From Boseongicola sp. SB0665_bin_10 (GTDB lineage Bacteria > Pseudomonadota > Alphaproteobacteria > Rhodobacterales > Rhodobacteraceae): DNA of 64,000 bases. The DNA is taken from NCBI GenBank assembly GCA_009838075.1, contig VXSG01000087.1:1-64000 (forward strand), given 5' to 3'. The notes under the pieces were generated by a model that made no database searches, was not told the origin of the DNA, and saw only the letters and a list, made by a program, of their open reading frames with translations. Shown here in pieces: positions 28,007 through 37,058 of this stretch. The first letter of the stretch is position 1; each line of letters begins with the position of its first letter. The position numbers and the translations under genes were made by a program.

Positions 28007-29443
28007 TCATGCTGCCGCCCGCCGGGTCGCGGATGCGCTCAAGGGAAACACCTTGGCCGGGTTCAGCAACCAGGCCGGATCAAGCACGTCCTTGACGTTC
28101 ATCTGGGCCTCGAGATCGGCCGGGCCGAACTGCACGTGCATGAGGTCGCGCTTTTCGATTCCCACGCCATGCTCGCCCGTCAGGCACCCGCCCGCCTCGA
28201 CGCAGAGCTTGAGTATTTCCGCTCCGAGCGCCTCGCAGGTCTCGAGTTCACCGGGATTGTTGGCGTTGAACAGGATCAGCGGATGCATGTTGCCGTCGCC
28301 CGCATGAAAGACGTTGCCAACGTCGAGGCCGAATTGGCGCGACAACGATCCGACCTGCTTGAGAACGCGCGGCAGTTCCGACACTGGAATCGTCCCGTCC
28401 AGGCAGATGTAGTCGTTGAGCTTCCCCATTGCCCCGAAGGCCGACTTGCGCCCGAGCCAGATTCGCGCCGCCTCGTCGGCATCCCGGGCTTCGCGCAGCG
28501 CGATCGGGTCATGCCCGCGAGCGATGTTGCCGATGACGCCAAGCTGGTTATCGATTTCGGCAGGGCTTCCTTCCACTTCGACAATGAGCAGCGCCTCGCA
28601 GTCCGGATAGCCGGCCTGCGAGAAGCCCTCGACCGCTTCGATGACCTTGCGGTCCATGTACTCGATGGCGACAGGCAGCACGCCCGCCCTGATGATGTCG
28701 CTGACACAGGCGCCCGCAACCTCAGGACTTGCAAACCCGGCCAGCATCGGCCTTGCGCCTTCCGGCCGGGGCAAGATGCGGAGGGTCGCCTCCGTCACCA
28801 CGCCGAGCTGCCCTTCGGACCCGCAGACAAGGCCCAGCCAGTCATATCCGCCCGCGTCCAAGTGCGCGCCGCCGATCTCGACCACGCTTCCGTCCATCGT
28901 GACCATCGTCAGCCCGAGCAGGTTGTTCGTCGTCACGCCGTATTTCAGGCAATGCGCGCCGCCCGCATTCATCGCGATGTTCCCGGCAATCGCGCAGGCA
29001 AGCTGGGAGGAAGGATCGGGCGCATAGAAGAATCCGTCCTCTTCGATGGCGTCGGTGACCGAGAGATTCGTGCGCCCCGCCTCGACCCGGATGCAGCGAC
29101 TCTCGTAGTCGACCTCAAGGATCCGGGTCATTCGCGAAACGCCGAGCACGACACAGTCACTGGTCGGCAACGCGCCTCCGGCTAGTGATGTGCCGGAACC
29201 GCGCGGCACGACCGGAACGCGTTCGTCGCTGCAAATGCGCACTGCCTCCGCTACATCGCATGTCGAACCGGGAAGAACGACACAAAGCGGTGGGCAGGCA
29301 TAGGCCGTCAGCGCGTCGCATTCATATGCACGGGTTTCGACAGGATCTGACTTGACGTGTTCGGCGGACAGCGCGTTCGTCAGGCGTTCAACGATTCGGG
29401 ACTTCCTGTTCAGCACGTGAATGGAGGGTGCAGGCATGTCCAT
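28007..29443 (-). CDS. glcD: Glycolate oxidase catalytic subunit
   Basis: A 478-residue FAD-linked oxidase oxidising glycolate to glyoxylate. The ATG at 29443 (MDMPAPSIHVL) follows a GGAGAG ribosome site at about 8 bases. FAD-binding signatures are PVVPRGSGTSLAGGALP, CAIAGNIAMNAGGAHCLKYG and GLVCGSEGQLGVVTE. The C-terminal substrate region has GNVFHAGDGNMHP and GGCLTGEHGVGIEKRD. It leads the glcDEF operon; no glc regulator gene lies next to it in the window. Confidence 0.95.
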   Translation of the reverse strand: MDMPAPSIHVLNRKSRIVERLTNALSAEHVKSDPVETRAYECDALTAYACPPLCVVLPGSTCDVAEAVRICSDERVPVVPRGSGTSLAGGALPTSDCVVLGVSRMTRILEVDYESRCIRVEAGRTNLSVTDAIEEDGFFYAPDPSSQLACAIAGNIAMNAGGAHCLKYGVTTNNLLGLTMVTMDGSVVEIGGAHLDAGGYDWLGLVCGSEGQLGVVTEATLRILPRPEGARPMLAGFASPEVAGACVSDIIRAGVLPVAIEYMDRKVIEAVEGFSQAGYPDCEALLIVEVEGSPAEIDNQLGVIGNIARGHDPIALREARDADEAARIWLGRKSAFGAMGKLNDYICLDGTIPVSELPRVLKQVGSLSRQFGLDVGNVFHAGDGNMHPLILFNANNPGELETCEALGAEILKLCVEAGGCLTGEHGVGIEKRDLMHVQFGPADLEAQMNVKDVLDPAWLLNPAKVFPLSASATRRAAA

Positions 29444-29487
29444 AAGGGTCTCTCCGGATCCTCCGTGTTGTACGCGTGATCCCGAAC

Positions 29488-30117
29488 TCACGCAACTTGC
29501 GTGAACGGTATCGCGAGACCGACGGCGATCAGCAGAATGCCCGCGATCAGGTTCGCGCGCGCAACCGCCTCGCGCGAGGCGAGAAGGCGCCGGACCTGTC
29601 CGATGGATCCGGCCAAGACGAAGTTGCCTGCCAGCGGGACGAGCACCGACAGAAGGCAGACCAAGGCGATGTCCTGCCAGGCCAGGCGACCGACGTCAAA
29701 GAAACCCGGCAACACGCCCATGTAGAACAGGATGGCCTTTGGATTGCCGAGAATCACCGCGACACCGGCCACGAAACCGGCCCACATGCCTGGCCGGGTC
29801 AACCTGCTGTCGGAGGCGACCGTGCGCTCCCGGCCCCAGATGATCAGGCCGCCCATGGCCAGGAAGGTCAGGCTGGCCACCCAGCGCAGCACAAGGATGA
29901 AATCGGCGTAGACGGAAACGACCCAGGAAATTCCAAGAATGGCGAGAAGCGGCCAAACGACATCGCCCACGGCAACTCCGAGGGCCAGCGGCCATGCGGA
30001 ATGGAATCCTCCGGACATCGCGCGCGCCACCAGCGCCACCCAAACCGGGCCCGGTGTCAGGAAGAGGACGAGAAGCGCTCCAGAATAGAGCACGACGTCC
30101 GCAAGAGTGACGGTCAT
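29488..30117 (-). CDS. LysE/RhtB-family exporter
   Basis: A 209-residue membrane protein of the LysE family with about six spans. Signatures are VLFLTPGPVWVALVARAMSG and VILGNPKAILFYMGVLPGFF. The ATG at 30117 overlaps the stop of the recF relic by 4 bases (ATGA), so its translation was once, and may still be, coupled to a recF-like gene. It ends 44 bases before the glcD start. It differs clearly from the LysE gene at 11295. Confidence 0.85.
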   Translation of the reverse strand: MTVTLADVVLYSGALLVLFLTPGPVWVALVARAMSGGFHSAWPLALGVAVGDVVWPLLAILGISWVVSVYADFILVLRWVASLTFLAMGGLIIWGRERTVASDSRLTRPGMWAGFVAGVAVILGNPKAILFYMGVLPGFFDVGRLAWQDIALVCLLSVLVPLAGNFVLAGSIGQVRRLLASREAVARANLIAGILLIAVGLAIPFTQVA

Positions 30118-30404
30118 GATCCCACCAGCTCGCACGTCACGACGGTCGAGCCCCCAATCTCGAAGTCGTTGGGGGACCGCGCCCCGTCACGGCGATCCGC
30201 AAATTGCTCGTCTCCAGATCCGGGCATCCAGGACTGTGCGCCCGGCTTCAAGGTCGCGGCAAAGAGGACCGCTCGGCGCTCGGAGTCAAGACGTGACGCC
30301 ATTTTCTCACGTAGGAGCAACAGCGGGCTGCCAGTGCCGTCAGATCTGGCACGTGCGTTGGCCAGCTTCGGCGAGATCGGGAACCCCTCCGAGAATGCGC
30401 CGGA
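30114..30404 (-). pseudogene. Relic of a second recF C-terminus
   Basis: The frame ending at 30114 lines up with the C-terminal part of the intact RecF encoded at 31023-32123. Compare the relic's KLANARARSDGTGSPLLLL with RecF's VLANARALSEDTGSPPIILL, RLDSERRAVLFAATL with HLDSDRRAALFAEIL, and GAQSWMPGSGDEQFAD with GGQAWMTGTGPELLED. The Walker B region LLDEVAAHLD has decayed to LLREKMASRLD. The RecF N-terminal ATPase half is missing. The stop overlaps the lysE start (ATGA). A frame extends upstream to 30530, but its translation is not RecF-like. This is a truncated, degenerate copy. Confidence 0.7.
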
Positions 30405-30507
30405 GATGGCCCGCACCATGGAAACGATCCTTGGCAGGACCCGACGCGGGCAAACGGACGGGCGGCGCAACGGCGTAGAGGCCGGCGAACAGGCAGCACG
30501 GACCTTG

Positions 30508-31026
30508 TCATTCGTCCAGGAGTGCGGCAATTGCCTCTACGGTGCGCCAGTTGCGCATCGTCAGCGGAACACCGACGAGGCGTTCAAGTCTTGGCGCAAG
30601 GGTGGAGCCCGAGAGATGCCTCGGCGTGTGGAGATAGACGGCGGCACAGGTGAGGAGAACACGCTCCTCCGAACCCCTCGCCGCATCGAGGTCGGCTTGG
30701 GTGCAAACGGGAGGTTCCGCGAGGAACCCGACGTGGAGCGCCTTCGCGTCGGCCGCCGCGTCCGGAAAGGGGTTGTCTCGGCAGATCGCCGCGAAGGCAC
30801 TCGCGCCGAGCAGCATCACATTGGGCCGGATTCCTGCACGCGCCTCGATTTCTTCAGAAAGCGCAACTTCCGTGACCCGTCCGCGAAACACCGCGTTGCC
30901 GGTCTGAATATAGGTCTTGGGGTCGATGCCGCCCGCCGCCTCGATTGCCGCGCGCAATTCGGCCATGGGCAGCTTTCCGCGGCCACCAACGTTGATACCG
31001 CGGAGCAGGAGAACGATTGACGTCAC
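30508..31026 (-). CDS. DUF1697 family protein
   Basis: A 172-residue protein of the DUF1697 family, function unknown. Typical features are IVLLLRGINVGGRGKLPMAE, TYIQTGNAVFRG, ICRDNPFPDA and the C-terminal RNWRTVEAIAALL. Its start overlaps the recF stop by 4 bases. It sits between recF and the recF relic, which suggests that it came in with, or was trapped by, a rearrangement of the recF-lysE junction. Confidence 0.85.
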   Translation of the reverse strand: MTSIVLLLRGINVGGRGKLPMAELRAAIEAAGGIDPKTYIQTGNAVFRGRVTEVALSEEIEARAGIRPNVMLLGASAFAAICRDNPFPDAAADAKALHVGFLAEPPVCTQADLDAARGSEERVLLTCAAVYLHTPRHLSGSTLAPRLERLVGVPLTMRNWRTVEAIAALLDE

Positions 31027-32123
31027 GGGCTTACCTCGCTCCTGCCGTTCCGCGCGGCGACATGAAAAATCCGAACCCGGTCGCCCAGGTCTTCAAGAAG
31101 CTCCGGTCCGGTTCCGGTCATCCAGGCTTGCCCGCCCAGCCTCAGGATTTCGGCAAAGAGGGCGGCTCGGCGGTCGGAGTCGAGATGCGCCGCCACTTCA
31201 TCAAGAAGAATGATTGGCGGGCTGCCCGTGTCCTCGGACAAGGCGCGCGCATTTGCCAGCACGATCGAGATCAGGAGCGCCTTCTGTTCGCCGGTTGAAC
31301 ACTGCGCGGCGGAAACGCCCTTTTCCGCATAGGTTGCCGTCATGTCGGCCCGATGCGGGCCACGCAAGGTGCGGCCGGCAGCGAGATCGGCATGACGGCC
31401 CCGGTTCAGGACATCCGCAAGATCCGTGCTCCCTTCCGGCAGTTCGCCGCCTGGATGACCAAGCGACAGTTCGGCGACGGGAAAGGCCGTTCCCGCCCCA
31501 TCCTGTGCAGCTGCGATCCGGGACACCGCCGCCCGGCGGTTTGCGATGATGCGTGCCCCGGTCTCGGCCATTTGCCTTTCGAGCGCGACATACCAGTGGG
31601 GATCCCTGACATTGTCCTTCAGGAGGCGGTTTCGTTCGCGCATTGCCCTTTCGTAGCCAAGGACCGCTTCGCCATGGCCGGGCTCAAGGCTCATTGTCAT
31701 CCTGTCGAGGAACCGCCGCCGTCCGCCCGCGCCCTCGATCCAGAGGCGATCCATTGGCGGTGTCAGCCAGATGACCCGGACAATGCGGCCGAGAGCAATC
31801 TTCGGCTCCGCCTTTCCGTCTATCCGCACCTGCCGGGCCTGGCCCGGTTCGGCAGCTGTTTCGATCTCGTGAACCTGCGTCGGCACCGTGACCTGCGCGA
31901 CGACCTTCCATCCGATGGATTCGGGCTGCCGGATCATTTCCTCCGCGCTTGCGCGGCGAAGCCCGCGTCCCGGCGAAAGGAGAGAAACCGCTTCAAGGAT
32001 GTTTGTCTTTCCGGCGCCGTTTGGTCCACAGAACGCAAGCGGGCGCTCGTCAACGGAAAGTTCGGTACGCAGATGCGACCGGAAATGGGAGAGCGTCAGC
32101 CGGGTTACCGCAAGCCCGGTCAC
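31023..32123 (-). CDS. recF: DNA replication and repair protein RecF
   Basis: A 366-residue SMC-like ATPase that helps load RecA at gaps and stalled forks. The Walker A is FCGPNGAGKTNILEAVSLLS (residues ~32-51). Other family features are the MDRLWIEGAGGRRRFLDR block, the signature CSTGEQKALLI, and Walker B IILLDEVAAHLD. It starts 4 bases inside the end of dnaN and runs into DUF1697, giving an overlapping dnaN-recF-DUF1697 chain. Confidence 0.95.
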   Translation of the reverse strand: MTGLAVTRLTLSHFRSHLRTELSVDERPLAFCGPNGAGKTNILEAVSLLSPGRGLRRASAEEMIRQPESIGWKVVAQVTVPTQVHEIETAAEPGQARQVRIDGKAEPKIALGRIVRVIWLTPPMDRLWIEGAGGRRRFLDRMTMSLEPGHGEAVLGYERAMRERNRLLKDNVRDPHWYVALERQMAETGARIIANRRAAVSRIAAAQDGAGTAFPVAELSLGHPGGELPEGSTDLADVLNRGRHADLAAGRTLRGPHRADMTATYAEKGVSAAQCSTGEQKALLISIVLANARALSEDTGSPPIILLDEVAAHLDSDRRAALFAEILRLGGQAWMTGTGPELLEDLGDRVRIFHVAARNGRSEVSP

Positions 32124-33250
32124 ACGCGCATCGGCATCACGACGTAGATGGCCGTGTCGTCGTCACCCTCGCGTATCAGTGCCGGCTCGCTGCTGGTATT
32201 GAACAGGAAAACGGCGTTTTCCCGATCCATCTGGCCGGCGATTTCCTGCAGGTACTTTGCGTTGAAACCGAGAACCAGCGCTGGCGCGTCCTTTCCTGGC
32301 TGGAAGGCGACTTCGAGTTCCTCATCAGCCGTCCCGGTTTCCGGCGAATTGACCGACAGTTGCAACTGGTCCTCGGACAGCGACAACTTGACGACCCTTG
32401 AAGTCTCGGAACTGACAGTGGCGACCCGGTCCACCGCCCTTGCAAACTCCTTGGCATCAACTTCCAGCCGCTTGTCATTTTCCGTGGGAATGACCCGTGT
32501 GTAGTCAGGAAAGGTTCCCTCGACGACCTTTGACGTGAGCGTGATGCCGGGAGCCGCGAAACGGACCTTGGATTCACTGACGCTGACGGCAATTTCCTGG
32601 TCGTCCGCTTCAAGGATCATTCGCAGTTCGTTGACGGTCTTGCGCGGCACGATGACGCCGGGCATCCCGTCGGCGCCGCTCGGGAGTTCGGCATCGATCT
32701 GGGCCAGCTGATGTCCGTCCGTGGCCACGCAGCGGAGCACCTGGCCGCCGCCGGAATCCGCGACATGCATGTAGACTCCGTTGAGGTAGTACCGCGCCTC
32801 CTCGGTCGACATTGCAAACTTGGACTTGTCGAAGAGGCGGCGAAGCGCCGGGGCCGGAACCGAGAAGTTCGTATCGTAGTCCGAAGCGGCCATGGCGGGG
32901 AAGTCTTCGCGGGGAAGGGTGGCAAGCGAGAAGTTCGAACGCCCGGCATTGACGGCCATCCGCCCGGAGGAGCCGTCGTCGGAGATCGTGACCAGGGCGC
33001 CCTCGGGCAGCTTGCGGACGATCTCGTGGAACGTCGTCGCGATGACCGTGGTGGCCCCGGCCCGTCTGACCGTCGCGTTTGCTTCGTCAACGATCTCGAC
33101 GTCGAGGTCGGTCGCGCGGAATCTGACCTGCATTTCCTCGGCTTCGATCAGGACATTGGCAAGGATCGGAATGGTGTTCCGACGCTCAACAACCGATTGT
33201 GCCTGGGCGATCGCCTTGAGAAGTGAATTGCGTTCGATCGAGAATTCCAT
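32120..33250 (-). CDS. dnaN: DNA polymerase III sliding clamp, beta subunit
   Basis: A 376-residue beta clamp that holds polymerase III on DNA. ATG at 33250 (MEFSIERNSLLKAIAQAQSV) has an AGGA ribosome site and the usual N-terminus. Further family marks are VERRNTIPILANVLIEAE, LPREDFPAM, YYLNGVYMH and the C-terminal MPMRV, which closes the clamp. The length is normal. It is separated from dnaA by a TauE-type permease gene, not the common dnaA-dnaN adjacency. Confidence 0.97.
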   Translation of the reverse strand: MEFSIERNSLLKAIAQAQSVVERRNTIPILANVLIEAEEMQVRFRATDLDVEIVDEANATVRRAGATTVIATTFHEIVRKLPEGALVTISDDGSSGRMAVNAGRSNFSLATLPREDFPAMAASDYDTNFSVPAPALRRLFDKSKFAMSTEEARYYLNGVYMHVADSGGGQVLRCVATDGHQLAQIDAELPSGADGMPGVIVPRKTVNELRMILEADDQEIAVSVSESKVRFAAPGITLTSKVVEGTFPDYTRVIPTENDKRLEVDAKEFARAVDRVATVSSETSRVVKLSLSEDQLQLSVNSPETGTADEELEVAFQPGKDAPALVLGFNAKYLQEIAGQMDRENAVFLFNTSSEPALIREGDDDTAIYVVMPMRV

Positions 33251-33328
33251 GTTTCCTCGCTCCATCCGGTTTTGGGACGGTCAACCTACCGCTTTCTAGG
33301 CAGGACGCAAGTGCGTCGGAACCATGGG

Positions 33329-34075
33329 TCAGGCACCTGCGAAGCCGAGCACAGCCTTGAAAATCAGGATCAGCGACAGCACGAGCAACAGGATCTCGAT
33401 GATGCGCATGTAGAGCGGTTCCGGCATCCACGCCAGCAACAACCGGCCGAGAAAGGCGCCAAGAACGCCCACGCCGGCAAGCCCTGCCGCCAGCGGCCAA
33501 TTGAGTCCGGCGAAGAACCCGAGCGCATTGTAACTCGGAATCTTGGCAAAATTGACGATGGCGAACGTGATTGCCATTGTGCCCGCCAAAATCAGCTTGG
33601 GCAGACCTTGCGGCAGGAGATAGGCATGGGCCGCAGGAGCGCCTGAATGCGTCAGAAACGACGTGATCCCTGCAACGATGCCCCAAAGGGCGCCTGAAGC
33701 AACGCCTGCGTTCCGCGTCGTGGCCGGGTCCAGGACGAACCATTGGCGCCAAACGGTCCAGAGCCCCGCGCATCCCGTGAATGCCAGCAAGAGCGGTTCG
33801 GACGCGTAGGGCACGATCAGCGTGGCAATCACGAGCCCCAGAACCATGGCCGGCAAGAGAATCGCGAGGTTCCGACGGGAATGGTGCCGACGGTACAGCC
33901 AAATGGCGGCACAGTCTGCCACGATCAGTGCTGGAAGGACAAGCGCGGCCGCGTGCACCGGGTTCATGACGAGTGCCAGGAACGGGACCGCAAGCGCGGC
34001 CGCGGCGGGAAATCCGCCCTTTCCGATGCCGATTGCCAGCGCCGCAACGACGAGCCATGGCAGGAGTTCCACCAC
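33329..34075 (-). CDS. TauE/SafE family permease
   Basis: A 248-residue membrane protein with about eight hydrophobic segments, of the TauE/SafE family that often exports sulfite or organosulfonates. Signature stretches are IGIGKGGFPAAAALAVPFLA, GIVAGITSFLTHSGAPAAHA and GFFAGLNWPLAAGLAGVG. The gene starts 12 bases after dnaA ends, so it may be cotranscribed with dnaA. The substrate is unknown. Confidence 0.85.
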   Translation of the reverse strand: MVELLPWLVVAALAIGIGKGGFPAAAALAVPFLALVMNPVHAAALVLPALIVADCAAIWLYRRHHSRRNLAILLPAMVLGLVIATLIVPYASEPLLLAFTGCAGLWTVWRQWFVLDPATTRNAGVASGALWGIVAGITSFLTHSGAPAAHAYLLPQGLPKLILAGTMAITFAIVNFAKIPSYNALGFFAGLNWPLAAGLAGVGVLGAFLGRLLLAWMPEPLYMRIIEILLLVLSLILIFKAVLGFAGA

Positions 34076-34087
34076 CTCGTGCGCTCG

Positions 34088-35449
34088 TCAGGCCTCCAGC
34101 GAACGGCGAAGCAGTTCAACGTGGTCAGCGATCTGGCTGTCCTGCTGCTTCAACTCCTCGATCTTGCGAACCCCGTGCATGATCGTGGTGTGGTCGCGCC
34201 CGCCGAACCGGCGCCCGATCTCGGGCAGCGAGCGGGACGTGAGCTGTTTCGAGAGATACATCGCGATCTGACGCGGGCGAGCGAACGTGCGGACGCGCTT
34301 TGGACCGATCAGGTCCGAAAGGCGGATGTTGAAGTGTTCGCTGACCTTGCGCTGGATCTCCTCGACCGTGATCTTGCGGTCCGACGCGCGCAGCACGTCC
34401 GACAGGCAATCCTGCGTCAGTTCCATGGTGATCTCGCGACCGACCAGGGAGGCGAATGCAAAGAGCCTCATCAAGGCGCCCTCAAGAACGCGCACGTTGC
34501 TGGAAATGCGGTGCGCCAGGAATTCAAGGACGCCGTCCTGAATCCCCAGGTTCGGGAACTGTTCCGAGAACTGCTCGACCTTTTGCTGGAGAATCCCGAG
34601 TCGAAGTTCGTAGTTGGTCGGATGCACGTCCACGACGAGACCCGACTGCAGCCGGCTCACGATCCGGTCGTCAATCCCGTCAATGTCCGTGGGCGCACTG
34701 TCGGAACTCACGATGATCTGCCGCTTCTGGTCAACCAGGGCGTTGAAGGTGTGAAAGAACTCTTCCTGCGTCGCATCCTTGCCGGCGATGAACTGGACAT
34801 CGTCGATCATCAGCACGTCGACCGAACGAAAGAGCTGCTTGAACGCGATCATGTCCTTGTCGCGGAGGGCCTGGACAAACCGGTACATGAACTGCTCCGC
34901 CGAAAGGTACACGACATGCAGTCCGGAGGATCGCTTGCGCAGTTCCCAGGCAATCGCATGCATCAGGTGCGTCTTGCCCAGTCCGACGCCGCCATAGAGA
35001 AAGAGGGGGTTGAACGTCACGGCACCGCCCTTCGCCACCCTGCGGGCCGCCGCATGCGCCAGTTCGTTCGGCTTGCCGACGACAAAGCTCTCGAACGTGA
35101 ACCTCGCATCAAGCGGCGCGCCGGGCACCTCGCCGCCGACCTGCCCGGCCACGGCACTTGCCGGCCTGTCCTGTGACCTGGTCGCGCGTTTCCGATTCGG
35201 CGTTGCGGACTCGCGGACCGCAAACTCGACCCGTGTCACCTTGTTCCCGGACCTGGTCAATTCCCGCAGGATGTGGTCGCCGAAATTCCGCAGTACCCAG
35301 TTGCCCATGAACGTGGTCGGCACATGGAACTTGGCGACACCGCCTTCGATCCGCGCAAATTCAAGCGGTTCAATCCAGTTCGTGTAATTGCTCTTGCCAA
35401 CGGCTGATATCAGGTTCTGACGTGTCTCTTCCCAGGATTTCTTGTTCAT
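34088..35449 (-). CDS. dnaA: Chromosomal replication initiator DnaA
   Basis: A 453-residue initiator ATPase. Domain I is at the N-terminus (KSWEETRQNLISAVGKSNY), followed by a short variable linker. Domain III has Walker A YGGVGLGKTHLMHAIA (~157-172) and Walker B LMIDDVQFIAGKDATQEEFF. Domain IV ends with the DNA-binding signature GRRFGGRDHTTIMHGVRKIE. Length and domains are normal. I found no cluster of DnaA boxes (TTATCCACA-like) upstream or downstream in the window, so the origin is probably elsewhere. Confidence 0.97.
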   Translation of the reverse strand: MNKKSWEETRQNLISAVGKSNYTNWIEPLEFARIEGGVAKFHVPTTFMGNWVLRNFGDHILRELTRSGNKVTRVEFAVRESATPNRKRATRSQDRPASAVAGQVGGEVPGAPLDARFTFESFVVGKPNELAHAAARRVAKGGAVTFNPLFLYGGVGLGKTHLMHAIAWELRKRSSGLHVVYLSAEQFMYRFVQALRDKDMIAFKQLFRSVDVLMIDDVQFIAGKDATQEEFFHTFNALVDQKRQIIVSSDSAPTDIDGIDDRIVSRLQSGLVVDVHPTNYELRLGILQQKVEQFSEQFPNLGIQDGVLEFLAHRISSNVRVLEGALMRLFAFASLVGREITMELTQDCLSDVLRASDRKITVEEIQRKVSEHFNIRLSDLIGPKRVRTFARPRQIAMYLSKQLTSRSLPEIGRRFGGRDHTTIMHGVRKIEELKQQDSQIADHVELLRRSLEA

Positions 35450-35473
35450 GACTTGCCCGCAACGTCCCTTGGT

Positions 35474-35917
35474 TCACGACTGGCGCCATGCCAGCCCCCG
35501 CGCCTTCCAGCCAAACTGGCGGCCCCGGTGTCCCGACGCGTCCATGTCACCCTCGAAGCCCTCGGAAACGTTCAGGCAGCAGACCGATCGGCCCCGTCGG
35601 GCATAATGATCGGCAACCACCATGGCGGCCTTCAATGACCGCACCCCTGAACGGCAGAGAAAGAGGAGTGGCCCGATCGCATCGGAGCCGACCGCTTCCT
35701 CGACCTCGTCGGCAAATGCCGGGTTCACGGACATGTCGGGATAGGACGACCACTCGATCAGGATCGGTGTCTTTCCCAGTTTCCCCGTGTCAGGCACGCC
35801 AACAAAATTCCACTCTGCACGGGTCCTGACATCCACGAGACGGGCTGACTCCTCCTTCTCAAGAATTCGCCACGCTTCGTCAGGATCGACTTCCCCGACG
35901 CAGCTGCCCTTTCCCAT
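35474..35917 (-). CDS. Single-domain rhodanese-like sulfurtransferase
   Basis: A 147-residue rhodanese-fold protein. Conserved elements are LVDVRTRAEWNFVGVPD and the active-site loop FLCRSGVRSLKAAM, whose cysteine would carry persulfide. The C-terminal stretch NVSEGFEGDMDASGHRG is common in this subfamily. ATG at 35917 is preferred to a TTG just before it. It starts upstream of dnaA on the same strand with a 24-base gap. The physiological acceptor is unknown. Confidence 0.88.
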   Translation of the reverse strand: MGKGSCVGEVDPDEAWRILEKEESARLVDVRTRAEWNFVGVPDTGKLGKTPILIEWSSYPDMSVNPAFADEVEEAVGSDAIGPLLFLCRSGVRSLKAAMVVADHYARRGRSVCCLNVSEGFEGDMDASGHRGRQFGWKARGLAWRQS

Positions 35918-35993
35918 CAAACCTGTCCCCCCAAGGACGACGTGAATCGCACCTCACAAGCTAGACGGCAGAACGGGTGGCAATCAACCAACC

Positions 35994-36014
35994 TTTGCAC
36001 TTGACTTTTGCAAA
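35994..36014. promoter_or_regulatory. Inverted repeat in the rhodanese/etfB divergent region
   Basis: TTTGCA at 35994-35999 and TGCAAA at 36009-36014 form a 6-base inverted repeat with a 9-base spacer. A -35-like TTGACT lies at 36001-36006 inside it, pointing rightwards toward etfB; the possible -10 (AAATCC, about 36024) is weak. The repeat could be an operator over the promoter. The remaining bases of the 35918-36299 gap hold no recognisable gene. Confidence 0.35.
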
Positions 36015-36299
36015 CCCCGACACAAATCCTGATTCTTTTTTTCCGAGGCGGCGATCACCGCTTGATCGGGCAACCGGGATGCAGGTCGGTACGCCGCGAT
36101 TCGCCGAATTTCCCGGTCACGCGAATCCATCTCGTGCACCGAATCGCCGGCAGGGTGCCATGGGCGGCCGCGGCGCCGTCCTGGTTCGATCCGCACCTGC
36201 ACCGCGCGACGCGTCCTTGGGCTGGCAAGTCGATTTTGCACTGTCCAAGGCATGGCCGCTCCGGTAAACCCTGCGCAAATCTCAAGGAGGAGCCCGTTG

Positions 36300-37058
36300 A
36301 TGAAGGTGCTGGTGCCTGTCAAGCGCGTGATCGACTACAACGTGAAGGTCCGGGTGAAGGCGGACGGAAGCGGCGTCGATCTTGCGAACGTCAAGATGTC
36401 GATGAACCCGTTCGACGAGATTGCCGTCGAGGAGGCGATCCGACTCAAGGAGGCCGGCAAGGCCGAGGAAGTGATCGCGGTTTCCGTTGGCGTGCAGCAG
36501 TCGCGGGAAACGCTCCGAACCGCTCTGGCCATGGGAGCGGACCGGGCGATCCTGATCATCGCGGCCGAAGACGTGCACACGGACATCGAGCCACTCGCCG
36601 TCGCAAGGCTCCTCGCGGGCGTGATCGAAGAGGAGCAGCCAGGCCTCGTCATCTGCGGCAAGCAGGCCATCGACAACGACATGAATGCAACCGGGCAGAT
36701 GCTGGCGGCCCTGACCGGTTGGCCGCAAGCCACATTTGCATCCGAACTGGACATCGGTGACGACAGCGCGACGGTCACGCGCGAGGTCGACGGCGGCTTG
36801 CAGATCATCAGGATCGACTTGCCTGCCATCGTGACGGTGGACCTGCGCATGAACGAACCACGCTACGCCTCGCTGCCGAACATCATGAAGGCGAAGAGGA
36901 AGCCCATGGACGAGAGAACGCCCGCCGACTACGGCGTCGATGTCAGGCCAAGGCTCGAGATCGTCTCGACCACGGAGCCCGAAGCTCGAAAGGCCGGCGA
37001 GATCCTCGGCTCGGTTGATGAACTCGTCGCGAAACTCAAGGAAGCGGGAGCAATCTGA
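36300..37058 (+). CDS. etfB: Electron transfer flavoprotein beta subunit
   Basis: A 252-residue subunit that passes electrons from acyl-CoA dehydrogenases to ETF-ubiquinone oxidoreductase. ATG at 36300 follows an AAGGAGG ribosome site. Family signatures are [46 protein letters not shown] and the AMP-contact region [20 protein letters not shown]. The recognition loop [20 protein letters not shown] is intact. The stop overlaps etfA by one base (TGATG). Its likely clients here include the acyl-CoA dehydrogenase at 62376. Confidence 0.96.
   Translation: MKVLVPVKRVIDYNVKVRVKADGSGVDLANVKMSMNPFDEIAVEEAIRLKEAGKAEEVIAVSVGVQQSRETLRTALAMGADRAILIIAAEDVHTDIEPLAVARLLAGVIEEEQPGLVICGKQAIDNDMNATGQMLAALTGWPQATFASELDIGDDSATVTREVDGGLQIIRIDLPAIVTVDLRMNEPRYASLPNIMKAKRKPMDERTPADYGVDVRPRLEIVSTTEPEARKAGEILGSVDELVAKLKEAGAI

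Noticed and set aside
33251..36300. Replication origin next to dnaA
   Set aside because: No cluster of DnaA boxes or AT-rich unwinding region was found in the gaps around dnaA and dnaN.
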